The notes under the pieces were generated by a model that was not told the origin of the DNA, searched no databases, and worked only from the letters and a program-made list of their open reading frames with translations. From Paramecium sonneborni (Eukaryota > Ciliophora > Oligohymenophorea > Peniculida > Parameciidae), in assembly GCA_905182985.1 (NCBI GenBank), contig CAJJDN010000077.1, positions 215,569 to 279,568 on the forward strand: a stretch of DNA of 64,000 nucleotides, read 5' to 3'. The position numbers and the translations under genes are program-made. Shown in pieces: positions 39,303 to 50,175 of the stretch (its first letter is position 1; each line of letters opens with the position of its first letter).

Positions 39303-40375
39303 TCAATCTGATTTTATTTATTATTAGGGTTCCCTAAAAGAGTTACTTTAAAAACTGTGATTGGTCTCTTAAAAAAATAACAATAATATAAATTTTACCC
39401 TCTTTGCTTGAGTTATTATTATTTTCATTATCATTATTCAATTCATCTTTATCGCTTCCATTGCTTTTAGTAGTTTAAGTTTATTAGGTAGAGTTAGTAA
39501 ATGGATATTGGACTAAAAGTAATTAATAGAGTAACTACAATGATATTTTTCTTCTGGTTATGATTTAGATACATTAGCCAATACTTAAAAAAGTAAGTCA
39601 TTACAAATAGAGTTCTAATTCTTAATAATGCTTAACTCTCTAATTTATTGTCTAGAGGAGTCAATCAAAGTTGAGAGAGTACCTTAAAACTAAGAAATTA
39701 TATTAACAATTTTAACTTAATCAAATTGTTAATAAAAATATATAAGTTCTTTTTAAATTTATTCTATGTCTGTCTTCAATTCTGAATAGTTGGAACATAA
39801 TTGAGTAACTTCTTTCTTAGCAATATTTTATTATTTGAGATAATGGCATCTCTAAATAACACCATTTTTTCTTATGATTTTGTTAAGTAGATCTCTATTC
39901 TAATCAAATTTAGTACTCTCTTCCTTTTAAAAAATAATGATGACTGAATTGATTCTGATTATTAACATTTCTTATCTTTTTAAAACCATACATATTCAAT
40001 TATCTTATAAAGGAACTGAAGTTTTGATGTTTGAACTATTTAGGTAGCACAAAATCACTTAATCCAGTTTAATCCTTCACTATAAAGGCATTGCCAGCAC
40101 TATTAAATGAAATAATATCTTCAAATTCCGGATTCTAATTATTATGTTTTAATTAAATTTATTAATATATTGGTTCATATTTTAATTTTCCAGAATTTAA
40201 TTCTCAAATCATTATATTTGATTCACAAATTAAAGGTCTGGATTACAAGAATGTGTGTTGTTTTACATACCATAACCATTGAATAAGTTTTTAAAAGAAA
40301 ACTTGAAATTCCTTTACGAGTAGTTGGAATTGTTTGATGGTTATCTCTTGAAGTAAAATGCCAATTATTGTTCAT
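39303..40375 (-). CDS. Heat-shock transcription factor (HSF), interrupted
   Basis: About 287 residues once three ordinary introns (39895-39916, 39513-39538, 39368-39398) and a ~130-bp insert (see 40145-40274) are removed. The HSF DNA-binding domain is unmistakable: GISSFLLKTYSMV, then [42 protein letters not shown] with the recognition helix, and NQFSHHYFLKGRE. A coiled-coil trimerisation region follows (SELKTDIEQIQKELIYFYQQ) and then a Ser/Asn/Gln-rich tail. It binds heat-shock elements and activates chaperone genes. The uninterrupted genomic frame would terminate at a TGA about 53 codons in, inside the insert, so function depends on its removal. Confidence 0.88.
40145..40274 (-). mobile_element. 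Candidate retained IES (or very long intron) in the HSF gene
   Basis: This ~130-bp segment breaks the HSF DNA-binding domain between TYSMV and NPEFED. It is bounded by TA dinucleotides, and both ends read TATG inward (TATGGTAT and TATGTTTT), loosely matching the TAYAGYNR ends of Paramecium internal eliminated sequences. Excision at TA leaves one TA and restores the frame as SMVNNQNPEFED. A 133-bp variant ending at the next TA also works. Alternatively it could be spliced as a GT...AG intron of 136 nt (40135-40270), four to five times longer than every other intron here. No coding content of its own is recognised. Confidence 0.5.
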
Positions 40376-40546
40376 CTAATTCATTAAAATTAATATTATA
40401 TAATTTCAATTTGATAAATTTGGGCTAGAAAAAGTAAGATTTCACTATTGGCGTTGTAAGGGCTCAAACTAGGATTCTATATATATATTCAGATATATAA
40501 TTCATTTTTAATATATACATATTTTATAAATAATTTATATATAGAT

Positions 40547-41644
40547 ATGCTTAATCGTGCCATTAACATAGGATTTCGTAAAGCATTGCCATAATATACA
40601 TTCTCTTCAAGAAGTAAGTAACTTAACTTAAACTTCTTAGATGGCCCTTATAATCCAAACAGATACAGACATTATTTGAACCCAAACTTTTTCTAATCCA
40701 ATAAAGAAATCACAGATATTGCTAAATCACAACAAGTCCCTCTACCTGGTATTTTCTATTAATTATTTCTTCAGTTCGTAATGTAAGACATGTCAACCCA
40801 GTTAGATAATCTGGTCCTCTTCCTCCTTATGATGGACCTTATACGTAATTTTATCCTTAATGTTTTAATTTAGAATGGAAGATGTAAGAGCTGTTTGGTA
40901 GAATACTTCTATTGGAAGATAAGGAACTTGGAGTTGCTAGATGGATCCTGATGAAATTATGAGAAGAGTCCCAGGTGTCAATCCTTCATTTATTTTATAG
41001 GAATTACTAGAAGAGAAGTTGAAAAGATATTAAATATGGGATTAACACCATAAGAATAGGTGGATTTTGCATATTTGGTTTATAACTGTGGTTTTGATGT
41101 CGATTATGTTCCAAACAGTGTTTATGTTGCTAGATAAGTTGTTACTAATTCAAAAGGAGAAAAAGTTGAAATCTTATGGAATGTCTAAGTTCTTGAAGAT
41201 TTAGCCAAATTACCAGTTGGTTTTGCTCCTGTGAGAGAATTAATTGATTATCATTGGGAAATTTTCCTGTGGTCAGATCCAATGATCAAACCAACTGGTG
41301 ATTTGGATCTTGGTGTTCCTAACACTTGGTTTGAATATGAATGCGAATGTAACTATATTTTTTACATATTCTTAAGGGGGAGGTGAAATGGTTGGAATTG
41401 AAGATTAATTCAATATACCTGAAAGTGATAGAGTCTTTCCATCTCCTAGAAATCCAAATTGCAGAAAAGAATTATGGAAATCTCAGGATGATATTTAGGA
41501 ATAATTAGAAATGGAAGGTAAATGACATTTTATTAAATTTTAGATGAAAATTGGTATCCCAAAGGAACATCATATAATATTTACCAGTAGGCAGACTATA
41601 AAAAAGTAACTAAATCAGATAGTACATTTTAAGAGAAAATATGA
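40547..41644 (+). CDS. Probable mitochondrial protein, intron-rich
   Basis: 311 residues in seven exons (introns of 27, 26, 29, 26, 28 and 26 nt), the densest splicing in the window. The N-terminus (MLNRAINIGFRKALPQYTFS) is basic, amphipathic and lacks acids, like a mitochondrial presequence. The body has many Pro, Trp and Tyr residues (LPPYDGPYTMEDVRAVW, RRVPGITRREVEKIL, MGLTPQEQVDF) and a C-terminal acidic tail. This is the composition of the lineage-specific subunits of ciliate respiratory complexes and mitoribosomes. I do not recognise the family, and the localisation is inferred from the presequence only. It diverges from the HSF gene across 171 bp. Confidence 0.72.
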
Positions 41645-41938
41645 TCATTTAAAAATATTAATCCAATTATAAAAATAGATAATCTTTTTTAAGTTATCAA
41701 AATTATTTTAATTATAATATTTTAACCAAACCTCATTAATAATATTATGAGATTAAATAAAGCAAAATATCTTTAAGAAGCCTAAAATTTTTAAAATAGT
41801 ATAATTCTTAATCAGATCAGCTTAATCTGTTCAATAATTATACAGAGAAAAAAATATAATTATATTTGAAGTAAGAATTGTAGAATTATTCAATTGGTAA
41901 TTATAATATATTCACATAACTCATAATAATGAATACTC

Positions 41939-42929
41939 TCATTATTAAACACTTTAGATATTTTGAAATTATTGATGCATATTCATTTAATCTAAAATTT
42001 AAAAAGTAATTTTACTTGGAATAGTCATATTAGTAATTCTTAGGAAATTAGAATAATGTATTTATTGTATTTATGAGAGGGAGGAATGCAAAGCTATGTA
42101 TTCATTGAAATCAACCTATTGATTATTTATCCATTTTTTTAACATTGTGATAATTTTAATTTTTTGTTGCATTTTGTCAATGTCTGATTTGAGTTTAGAC
42201 ATGAGGTTTTTTTTGATTTCACAAGAAACATTTAAAGGAGATGTAGAATTCTCTAATATATCTGATGCTTATTTATAATCCACCAATGGTTTTGGTTTAA
42301 TCAAACTATTGATAGATGTTATTTGTGAATTAGTATTGAGATCTGGTTAAGATTGAATTTGATTTGCTTAGAATTACAAATCATTCAAATTCCACAATTT
42401 TCCTAAAGGAAAATCCCCAAATGTGATTTATTCTTAATCTGCAAATTTCAATTCTAATTTTTCAGAAATTTCCTTATTATTAGATTTGCATTTCCTATAT
42501 TTAGATAGTTGGGTTCTATATGTAGATTGAGATAATTTGAGTTTCTTTCCACTATTAGTGAGTCTATCTATGAGATCAATGTTATCTGATATGAGTTCAC
42601 TTAATCCGTCTTTTTCTGAAATCAAAACATGTCTTTTCCTAAAAGTTATTTTTTAAAAAGAATACTTGCAGTGTTCTTAATAGCATTTACCGAGGAAATT
42701 ATACTACGCACAAATATATGAATGTTTGCTTGTTAAGTTCTATAGATCCAAAGTGCTTTTACTAACTTTCTTAAATGAACTCTTATTTAAATTGATGTTC
42801 CTGTTACTATTGTGTTCACTCTATCAAAATTAAGTTTGCATTAATTACAGAACAAGAATGCTATGAAGAGTAGCTACAATCACTTTGTTCTTGTGCACCT
42901 AAACCTTAAGAAACCAATTCTTATGCCAT
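41939..42929 (-). CDS. CxxC-containing hypothetical protein
   Basis: 313 residues with introns at 42861-42883 (23 nt) and 42665-42690 (26 nt). The N-terminus carries a FLFCNQCKLNF segment, a zinc-knuckle-like Cys-x-x-Cys without an obvious second pair. The rest is helical and Gln/Asn/Lys/Ser-rich (KDGLSELISDNIDLIDRL, LMSKLKSDIDKMQQKIKI), probably coiled coil. The second intron could be read differently (a 32-nt plus a 27-nt intron around a 10-nt exon), which changes about 15 residues. No family is recognised. The 294 bp between this gene and the upstream neighbour's stop hold no supported gene. Confidence 0.65.
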
Positions 42930-43205
42930 TTGATTGGTTGGTTTTGATGTTAATAAATCGCTGTCCTACTAATGAAAGTCCATATCTATAATTAAAAATG
43001 CTTTTTTTCTTTTTAAATTTCCCCCCTTCAAGTACCAAGATTTAAAAATGTGTGTAATAATACATTATAATCAGATATCAAAACATCATCAAAGTCAAAA
43101 TAAAAATTAAAGAGTTAAATAGCTTAATTACTATGACATACTTTCACGATTTTGATATATTAAAATATAATAATTACTATATGACTAAAGTTTATATAAA
43201 TAAAA

Positions 43206-44345
43206 ATGTTTATTATTAATTCGACTGCAATTACCAATGATCAAAAATATGTTATAGGTGCAACTAATACAGGAGTACTTTACATTTGGGATTTTGAAAC
43301 CATTCTCATTGAAAATAGCAGCCGAACATAAGAAAAGACGTATTATCATAATAAATAAATAATTAGACAAAATACTTTAATATACAAAGCCTCTTATAAA
43401 TTTCCACTATTTAAAGACTCAATATAATAAATAATACTTATTCAGGAAAGTCTTTATTGTGCAGTTGCCAATAAGTTGTATCAAGTTCAAATTTAAACAT
43501 TGATATCTCCTAATCAAATTATAGACACAGATCTAAATACTTCTGTTTTAATTGTAAATTCTTACATATTTAATCTAAAGTAATCTTTTTAAGAAGATAT
43601 TGAATTCATCAAATACAATAGTGATAATCTAATAGTTGCCGTTGGTTCTAGATTATATTTTATTGATTTACAGCACGAAAACAATATTATTGAGTATTTA
43701 AGATTTTATAAAAAAAAGAGAGATTGATATAACCCAATCGATTAATGATAATATTTATACTTTAGTACCAATCAAAGAAGTCAAAATAACTTGTTTGGCT
43801 GTTATAGGGTAGAATTTTTTAGCAATTGGATCAGATGTTGGAATTATAGGAATTTGGTGTATGATATATTACTTATTTAATTTAAGCTACATCAACATAT
43901 TCATTTCAATCTGTGCTCAGTTTTAAAGCACCAAATTAAGAATTATCATATGTTAACGATGTACTTTTATTTTTGCTTAATTTTATTAGATTTTATATTT
44001 GGAAGATTAACAACAAATTATTAGCTTGCATAAGAATCATTTAGTTATTTGGAATTCTATTTTAAGAAATGATGATGAAATTAGACCAATTTCTGATTAT
44101 TACAAAATGTGTCTATTCCAAAACAATGTAATTTTCTCATTTTATTTTAGATCTATTTAACTAAAGGAAATAGATAAATTGAATAAATGAATTCAAAAAT
44201 AACTCTTTAAACATCATCTGATGTGATATTACAATTTAGCACAATTTGTTATTAGAATAGTAATATTCTTATAGCAAATGGTTCAAGTCCATTTGTCGAT
44301 ATTTATGTAGATAAAAATTATACATTGGCATTAAGTTGTTTATGA
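43206..44345 (+). CDS. WD40 protein, THOC6-like
   Basis: 344 residues with introns at 43694-43718, 43859-43886, 43961-43989 and 44128-44150. A divergent seven-blade propeller is seen: GATNTGVLYIWDFE, SLYCAVANKLYQV, LIVAVGSRLYFIDL, LAIGSDVGIIGIW, ISLHKNHLVIWN, then a closing NGSSPFVDIYVDKNYTLALS. The final blade and overall size resemble THOC6, a subunit of the TREX/THO mRNA-export complex, whose C-terminus similarly ends in a VD(V/I)(F/Y)...Y..LS strand. The family assignment is tentative because WD40 proteins converge. It ends tail-to-tail with the next gene with only 14 bp between stops. Confidence 0.65.
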
Positions 44346-44359
44346 CATATTAAAAAATA

Positions 44360-44774
44360 TCAGGTTAAATTTTTAATTATTTATCTTCTCTCTAATTTGA
44401 ATTAAAACAATTTTTTATTAATTGTTAATTGTTCAATTTTGAAGTCCATGAAGCATTGAATCAATTCTTCATCATCTTTGTTCATGCATTACTATTTCAT
44501 TTTTTCTTTCAATTTCTAATAATTTTATCAAATATCTTAACCTATTTTTAACTTTTAAAATAAGTATTTAATTTGTTTTTAAAATCATTTTAGATTTTTC
44601 TCTACTCTCTTACACATTCTTGAAATTCTTAATTTTATTTAAGTCTGCATAATTCAATAACCCTATTTAAAACAGCTTTCAAATAATGTATTAAATGAAT
44701 ACTTCTAATAATAATTATTCCTAAGTAAAACTGACACTTTTATAAAATTTTTGTTTAATTACATAGATATCCAT
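44360..44774 (-). CDS. Small helical/coiled-coil protein
   Basis: 118 residues after removing introns at 44731-44762 (32 nt) and 44516-44541 (26 nt). The protein begins MDIYFYLGIIIIR and is then almost all helix-forming charged residues (LKQNQEFQECVREQRKIQ, LKEKMKQQCMNKDDEELI, FKLERRQIIKN). No domain was recognised. The model needs both introns to hold one frame; total length is then divisible by three. It is wedged between the THOC6-like gene (14 bp) and the next minus-strand gene (37 bp), so UTRs must be minimal. Confidence 0.55.
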
Positions 44775-44811
44775 AATTATTATTTATTATATTTATTATT
44801 GTTCATAAATA

Positions 44812-45325
44812 TCAAAAATCATTTTGATCAGTTTTATATTCTTCCTCTTATTTAGGTTACCTACCTCTTTTCATTAATAACAATTGTTTAGTACTCTACA
44901 ATTAGGCAGCTGTTTTAGGATGAATCCAAGATGGAATCATTTTCTATACAATCCTATTGTAAACAATATCCATTACATATCCAAACCACCTGAAGGTCTT
45001 TTATTTAATCTTTCTTATCTAAATTTAAATTCTTCTTCAGCATAATTCATTAAATTCTTTTTTATTTTTTCAATTCTAAGTTAATTGAATTATGATACCT
45101 CTATTCTCTTGTTCTCTCACGTTTGTGACCTTTAGGCTTTCTATGATAAGGACTCAATTCTCTGTTTTTGGGTTAATCATAAATCCATGGGAGCCCATGA
45201 AAATAAAATTATTTTCTCAAAACACCCTTATATCTTCCTGAAATATCTGGACCAAAGAATTTTCCATTCACCATTTTCTTATTAAAGCATGACCTGAATG
45301 ACAAATATGATAATCTTAGCCACAT
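44812..45325 (-). CDS. Basic protein, possible mitoribosomal subunit
   Basis: 155 residues with introns at 45076-45098 and 44954-44976 (23 nt each). It has an N-terminal presequence-like stretch (MWLRLSYLSFRSCFNKK), then a highly basic, aromatic segment (RKQFYFHGLPWIYDQPKNR, HRKPKGHKRERTREQR). The second half contains RLNKRPSGGLDMIVQKMIPSW and a charged end. Arg/Lys-rich composition with Gly-Pro-Trp motifs and a targeting peptide is typical of mitochondrial ribosomal proteins. The specific subunit was not identified. A confirmed mitoribosomal gene (uL24m) lies 0.9 kb away, but that is no proof of function. Confidence 0.65.
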
Positions 45326-45347
45326 TATATATAAAATATTAATTAAT

Positions 45348-46226
45348 TCAATTTAATAAAGCCAATTTCATTTCAATATTGCTGATCAACTTTTTTGTTT
45401 CATCTATTGATTATTTAACTCCTTTATCATCTAATTGGATAGACGAAATATTATCAACTTTTGGGAATTATTAAACATACCAGGGACCAGTATTAGGAAT
45501 TTCAATTTTAACTTAAACTTACTCTTTTTATAATTCTTATCCAGTATTGTATTCTTATTCTCGAGTATAACCATCAAGTCTTTAAAGCGCCTTTATTGTA
45601 TTAAATATCACATTTCTATAGTTATTGAGATCACAAATAGGATTTTTCTAATCACCTGATGCACATTATAAATAGAGTGTTCTAAGTACTCTAATACGAT
45701 CTAAATACTCTATTGCCTTTACACTTTTAATAAAATTCCCTTTAGCTTATAAGTTTTAAAGACAATATAGCTCACCTAGATCTAATTAAGTAATTTGATT
45801 ATTAGAAATATTCAAAAATGCTAGATCTTTCATAACTTTCAGGGGAGAAATATCACTTGAGATTTATATAAAATAATACCTAATTTAATTGTTCTACAAG
45901 TTCAATTAAACTAAATGAATACATTCTGTTAAACAATCAATATTACCAATTTTTTAATTACTTAGATCTAAAACGAACACTATATCAAGACCAAATTTAT
46001 TGGATATAGTTTTTATGATTTCTAAATTAATAAACAATGTTATACATGGATTGAGCTTGCCTTATAAATTGAAATTTTAAGTTTATTTGAGATCACGAAG
46101 TTTTTCAATATTTATTTCATTAACATTTGTTCCCAAGAGTTTACTCTAAATTTGTTGATTGTTAGTTGTAGAACTCTTTTCAACTTATTTTGCAGGTTTT
46201 TTATCATTTTTTTTATCATTATTCAT
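45348..46226 (-). CDS. Leucine-rich repeat protein with LRR cap
   Basis: 284 residues with one 24-nt intron at 45856-45879 whose removal recreates a perfect repeat (LVQLNLQNNQISDISPL). Four to five SDS22-type LRRs of about 22 residues are visible (VFVLDLSNQKIGNIDCL, LAFLNISNNQITQLDL, LYCLQNLQAKGNFI). They are followed by the C-terminal cap (KNPICDLNNYRNVIFNTIKALQRLDGY). The last ~80 residues are charged. This is the architecture of ciliary and dynein-associated LRR proteins (LRRC/SDS22 families), which act as protein-binding scaffolds. The exact orthologue cannot be told. The start codon lies 14 bp beyond the stop of the uL24m gene on the same strand. Confidence 0.82.
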
Positions 46227-46240
46227 TATATATTTAATAT

Positions 46241-46853
46241 TCACTTATCAAACCATAACAATTCCTCCTTTTTCTCTTTCTCAGCAATGAATTATTCAAA
46301 CTCAGCTTTAATTGCAGAAAAATCCTCTCCTTTATAAGTGACTTATAATGCAAGAGCAGGAGATGTATCTTTGATTCCATCCACCTTATTCTTATGTCTA
46401 TGTGCAGGTGATTTAGCTGGATCTACAACTTTTGGAATAATAGATCCGCTTAATTTTGATACTCTCACTGGTGTACCGTCCTCTAAAAAACCTCTTTAAA
46501 CCTATTTTGAAAATTTTATAGTTGATTTTTACTTTTGTTGGTTTTCCTTTTTCAGGATCAATTAATGCTATTTTACTAAGATGGATAGGTCTTGTGATTT
46601 ATTGAATACCAGATCCAGATGGATCATCTAATAAAGATTTTCTTTTAAATTTTTAATTGATTCCTTGGACAAGTACTTCATTTGATAAACGATAAACTCT
46701 TAAAATTGTTCCTGTTTTTCCAGAATCCTTTCCAGAGACAACAACAACTTTATCTCCTTTGATAACATTCCATTTTTCAAATGTGATTTACTTAGCAAAT
46801 TAGGCAATTGGGGTCTGTTGATGTAGATAGAATGTAGAGAATGCTTTTAACAT
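46241..46853 (-). CDS. Mitochondrial large-subunit ribosomal protein uL24m
   Basis: 193 residues with one 31-nt intron at 46502-46532. The KOW motif is clear: [21 protein letters not shown], then [19 protein letters not shown] and FKRKSL. Downstream strands [19 protein letters not shown] and [17 protein letters not shown] match the L24 fold of bacterial and mitochondrial ribosomes. The C-terminal extension (about 60 residues, helical, Lys/Glu-rich) and the N-terminal [13 protein letters not shown] are mitochondrial features. It binds 23S-like rRNA early in large-subunit assembly. Its start faces the kinesin gene start with 45 bp between the two ATGs. Confidence 0.9.
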
Positions 46854-46898
46854 AAATAATTAATTAACTATAACATTTTTTGTTTTTTAAATTAAGTG

Positions 46899-48940
46899 AT
46901 GAGTTTTTCGAATAAAGAGAATATCGATGATGTTTAAATACTTTTAGATTAGGAAGAAGTGTTAGAATTCATGAAGCAAATTAAAATGATGAACAAATAA
47001 TTTATTTCGTAAATCAAATAGCTGATTCGAGAGAAAGAAGAGTATAAATTTTTGATTTAAGAACTACAAAGTCAATTATAAAGAAAGTGCGATTAATTAC
47101 AATAATAGGAATTAATTATCTAAGAGTGTGAACTATAGGTAGCATTTTTATAGGTTATTGTAGTTAGAGTCATGCAGGTCGAATTATGAGGAAAAAGTTA
47201 ATCAGTTAGAAATAGAGATGAAGTTAAGTTAAATGGTTTTCTAAATTGAATTAAGTCAATAGAAATAAGAGATTGTGGATTTAAGTGATAAATTGAAAAG
47301 TACTCAATAAGGTTATTCAACTACTGTAGCTACTTCATTTTTATAAACATCATTTAATTAGAGATAAGATAGTTTATTCAAGGTATTAATAATTGAATAT
47401 ATTTAGGATAGTCATACATTAGAGAGTGTAGGATAAACTGAAGGGGAATAAAGTATAATGTCTAATAAGAATAAAGGATAAAGAATGATGTTAAAAATTA
47501 TGTAAGATCCAATAAGTAACTTAAAAAAATAGAAGGATTTAATTAAGCGTGAAATTACTTTATGGTAAGATGAATTCTTGAAAAAGGAAGGTAGACCACC
47601 TTCTGTTAATGATAAGCAATCGATCAGTACAAAGTTTTATCAATATACAATATTGAAGAAATAATTGAATGATCGCAGTACTATCATTTAAGATAGTACA
47701 GATTGCAAAAATATTGGTGTTTAATGCCATTTGATAGAAATATCATAAATATCTTCATTACAAGATCAATTAAAATAAAAAACTAATGAAGTTAAGAGAT
47801 TAAGTTTTTAGTTAGAAGATATTAAAGGTAAAGTAAAAGTTTACTGCAGAGTAAGACCTTCAAATAATCTAGATAAAATAAAAGGTATTTATTTAAAGTA
47901 AAAATAGATTGCGAAGTTTAATTTATAGATGAGTAGCACATGTCTCTAAAATAAAAAATTTTCAATTTCGACATTTGTTTTAATTAATAATCTACTTAAA
48001 AAGATATGTATGAAGAAATATAGTAATCACTTTAAGCCATTTTTCATGGTTTTAATTTATGTATTTTTGCTTATGGCTAGACTGGTAGTGGTAAAACATA
48101 TACTATGTTTGGAACAAAATAATAACCTGGAGTAATTCCCAATTTAATAGAAGATATATATGCATATATTAGAAAAACTAATCTAGAATGTACAATCATA
48201 GTCAATTCTCTTGAAATTTATAAAGAGAATATTATTGATTTACTAAATGACTAATAAAATACTTAAACTTTGGAACTTAAGGAGAATTCGAATGGATAAG
48301 TTTTTGTTTAAAATCTAACAAATATAAAAGTTCAAAATATGCATGAATTAATGGATTTAATTGAGTTTGCATCTTCTAAAAGAAAATAAAGTTTAACTGA
48401 AATGAACGATTCTAGCTCAAGATCTCATATGTGCACTCAACTCACTATTGAAACTTTTAATAAAATTACATAATAAGTATATATACGCACTTATTATAAG
48501 AAATTCATCAGTCATGTGAATTTGATTGATTTAGCTGGCTCAGAAAGATGTAATAAATCAAGACTTAAGCAAAATCAATTAGATGAGGCTAAATATATAA
48601 ATAAAAGTCTTTCAGCTCTCAATGATGTTATGATTGCACTCTCAACAAAAAGTAATTTCATTCCTTACAGAAACAGCAAACTCACATATTTAATGAGGGA
48701 TTCGTTAGGAGGCAATGTATAATTATTTTATGATTTTAGTCAAAAACAATAATGATTATAAATATATCACCTTCATTTATAAACTTAGACGAATCATTAA
48801 GCTCACTGCAATATGGACAAAAAGTGAAATAGATAACGAATTAACCAATTAAGAATTTAGAGCCATTAGAACAAATAAAAAAATAATAAAAAGTATGTAA
48901 TTAGCATGATGAAAGTGCGTAATTAAGATAATTAAAGTGA
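46899..48940 (+). CDS. Kinesin with C-terminal motor (kinesin-14-like)
   Basis: 640 residues with introns at 47139-47163, 47383-47406, 47885-47907, 48477-48500 and 48717-48739. The first ~300 residues are coiled coil. The motor follows at about 300-620: neck-motor start [13 protein letters not shown]-loop GQTGSGKT in [17 protein letters not shown], switch I NDSSSRSH, switch [13 protein letters not shown] and alpha-4 [13 protein letters not shown]. The C-terminal order and the YCRVRP neck match minus-end-directed kinesin-14 (Ncd/KIFC) motors used in spindles and cargo transport. All nucleotide-binding motifs are intact. The last ~50 residues after the motor are unstructured. The next gene starts 12 bp after the stop. 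Confidence 0.92.
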
Positions 48941-48952
48941 TTTATTTTATAT

Positions 48953-50136
48953 ATGCAATAATCTCAATACTAGATTTGTGTGTTAGGAAGTGCGAATTCT
49001 GATCATTTTCTTGAAGTTGAAGACTTTCCTAAAGAAGGAGAAACTATAGCTTCTAAGGTATAAGACAATCTGTAATTATTTTTAGAAATCCTATTTAAAA
49101 AATGGAGGTAAGGGAGCCAATCAAGCAGTTGCATCAGCCTTGCTTAATTCAAAGATAATTTTTGCTGGCTAAATTGGAAAAGATGAACTAGGTTAACTGT
49201 TAGTAAAAGAAATGACTTTAGCAGGAGTAGATTTAAATGCATTAAGAAAAGTAGATGAATAAACAGGATAAGCTATAATTCTTTTAAATAAAAAAGGAGA
49301 AAATCTAATAATTATAGTAGCAGGAGCAAATTGTTATTATGACACATTAGATGTTTTACCTTAAGAATATTAGCAAGCAATTGAATAATCAGATTTATTA
49401 TAATTACAAATGGAGGTACCACAGGCGATAAATATTTTGGCTTCAAAATATGTTAGAAATTTAAAATAATTCATAGATGGCATAAAATGACAAGGTTACA
49501 GTATTAGATTGCGGAGGAAAAGCAGAGAAATTAAAAAGTGATTTTCTTGAAAATTTGACAATTGTAAGTCCAAATGAAACAGAATTGGAACGTATTTTAG
49601 GAGAAGATCTAAATATAGATGCAAATCAGAATGCAGAAGAGTAAGAATTATTTTATATTGTTAAGGTTTCTTTCTAAAATTATTCATGAAAAAGTATTCA
49701 CTCGTTTTCCAGATTTAATAGTTTTATTAAAATTAGGTTCAAATGGAAGTATGCTTGTTACTAAATAATTTAGTGTTAGATGTCAAACAGTAACACAATT
49801 AAGTATTTATTATAAATTAAATAATAGATCCAAATATTTTGGAAGAATATAAGATTGTTGATACTGTTGGGGCTGGAGATTGTTTTACTTCTGCTTTTAC
49901 AGTATCATTTTATAGATCTTTAATAGAATATGGTCCAGCCAGAATTTCTAGTATGATTTTGTTAAAAAACTTTAGCTTTGAAAAAAATTGATATTGAAAC
50001 ATAAAAAAAATTGTTCTATAAAGCTATGCATTTTGGAAGTGCATCAGCATTTTTATGCATTACTAAACATGGAGCTATGCCATCAATGCCAAAGTTTGAA
50101 ACAGTTGACAATTTTATCAAGAAGTATTTCCCATGA
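48953..50136 (+). CDS. Ribokinase-family (PfkB) carbohydrate kinase
   Basis: 351 residues with introns at 49058-49085, 49452-49476, 49641-49665, 49803-49827 and 49951-49975. It has the PfkB N-terminal signature (VLGSANSDHFLEVEDFPKEGE, then GGKGANQAVASA) and the second signature with the catalytic Asp (DTVGAGDCFTSAF). Other expected segments are seen: FAGQIGKDELG, VLDCGGKAEKL, SPNETELERILG and LIVLLKLGSNGS. The closest family is ribokinase, which phosphorylates D-ribose at O5 to feed the pentose phosphate pathway. Both family motifs and the catalytic base are intact. It lies 12 bp after the kinesin stop codon. Confidence 0.92.
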
Positions 50137-50175
50137 AATAAAATTATAAAAATAATAATTACAATATAGAATATT

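Noticed and set aside
40135..40270. Two ordinary short introns with a micro-exon instead of one long insert in the HSF gene
   Set aside because: Candidate splits (33 nt and 24 nt) leave a micro-exon that puts the DNA-binding domain out of frame.
41748..41986. Plus-strand frame starting MRLNKAKYLQ with a possible 22-nt intron
   Set aside because: Overlaps the 3' end of the minus-strand CxxC gene, has no motif, and the intron is speculative.
42655..42722. A 10-nt micro-exon in the CxxC gene
   Set aside because: A single 26-nt intron at 42665-42690 restores the same frame more simply.
46152..46337. Plus-strand Phe/Ser-rich frame
   Set aside because: Antisense to the LRR and uL24m genes.
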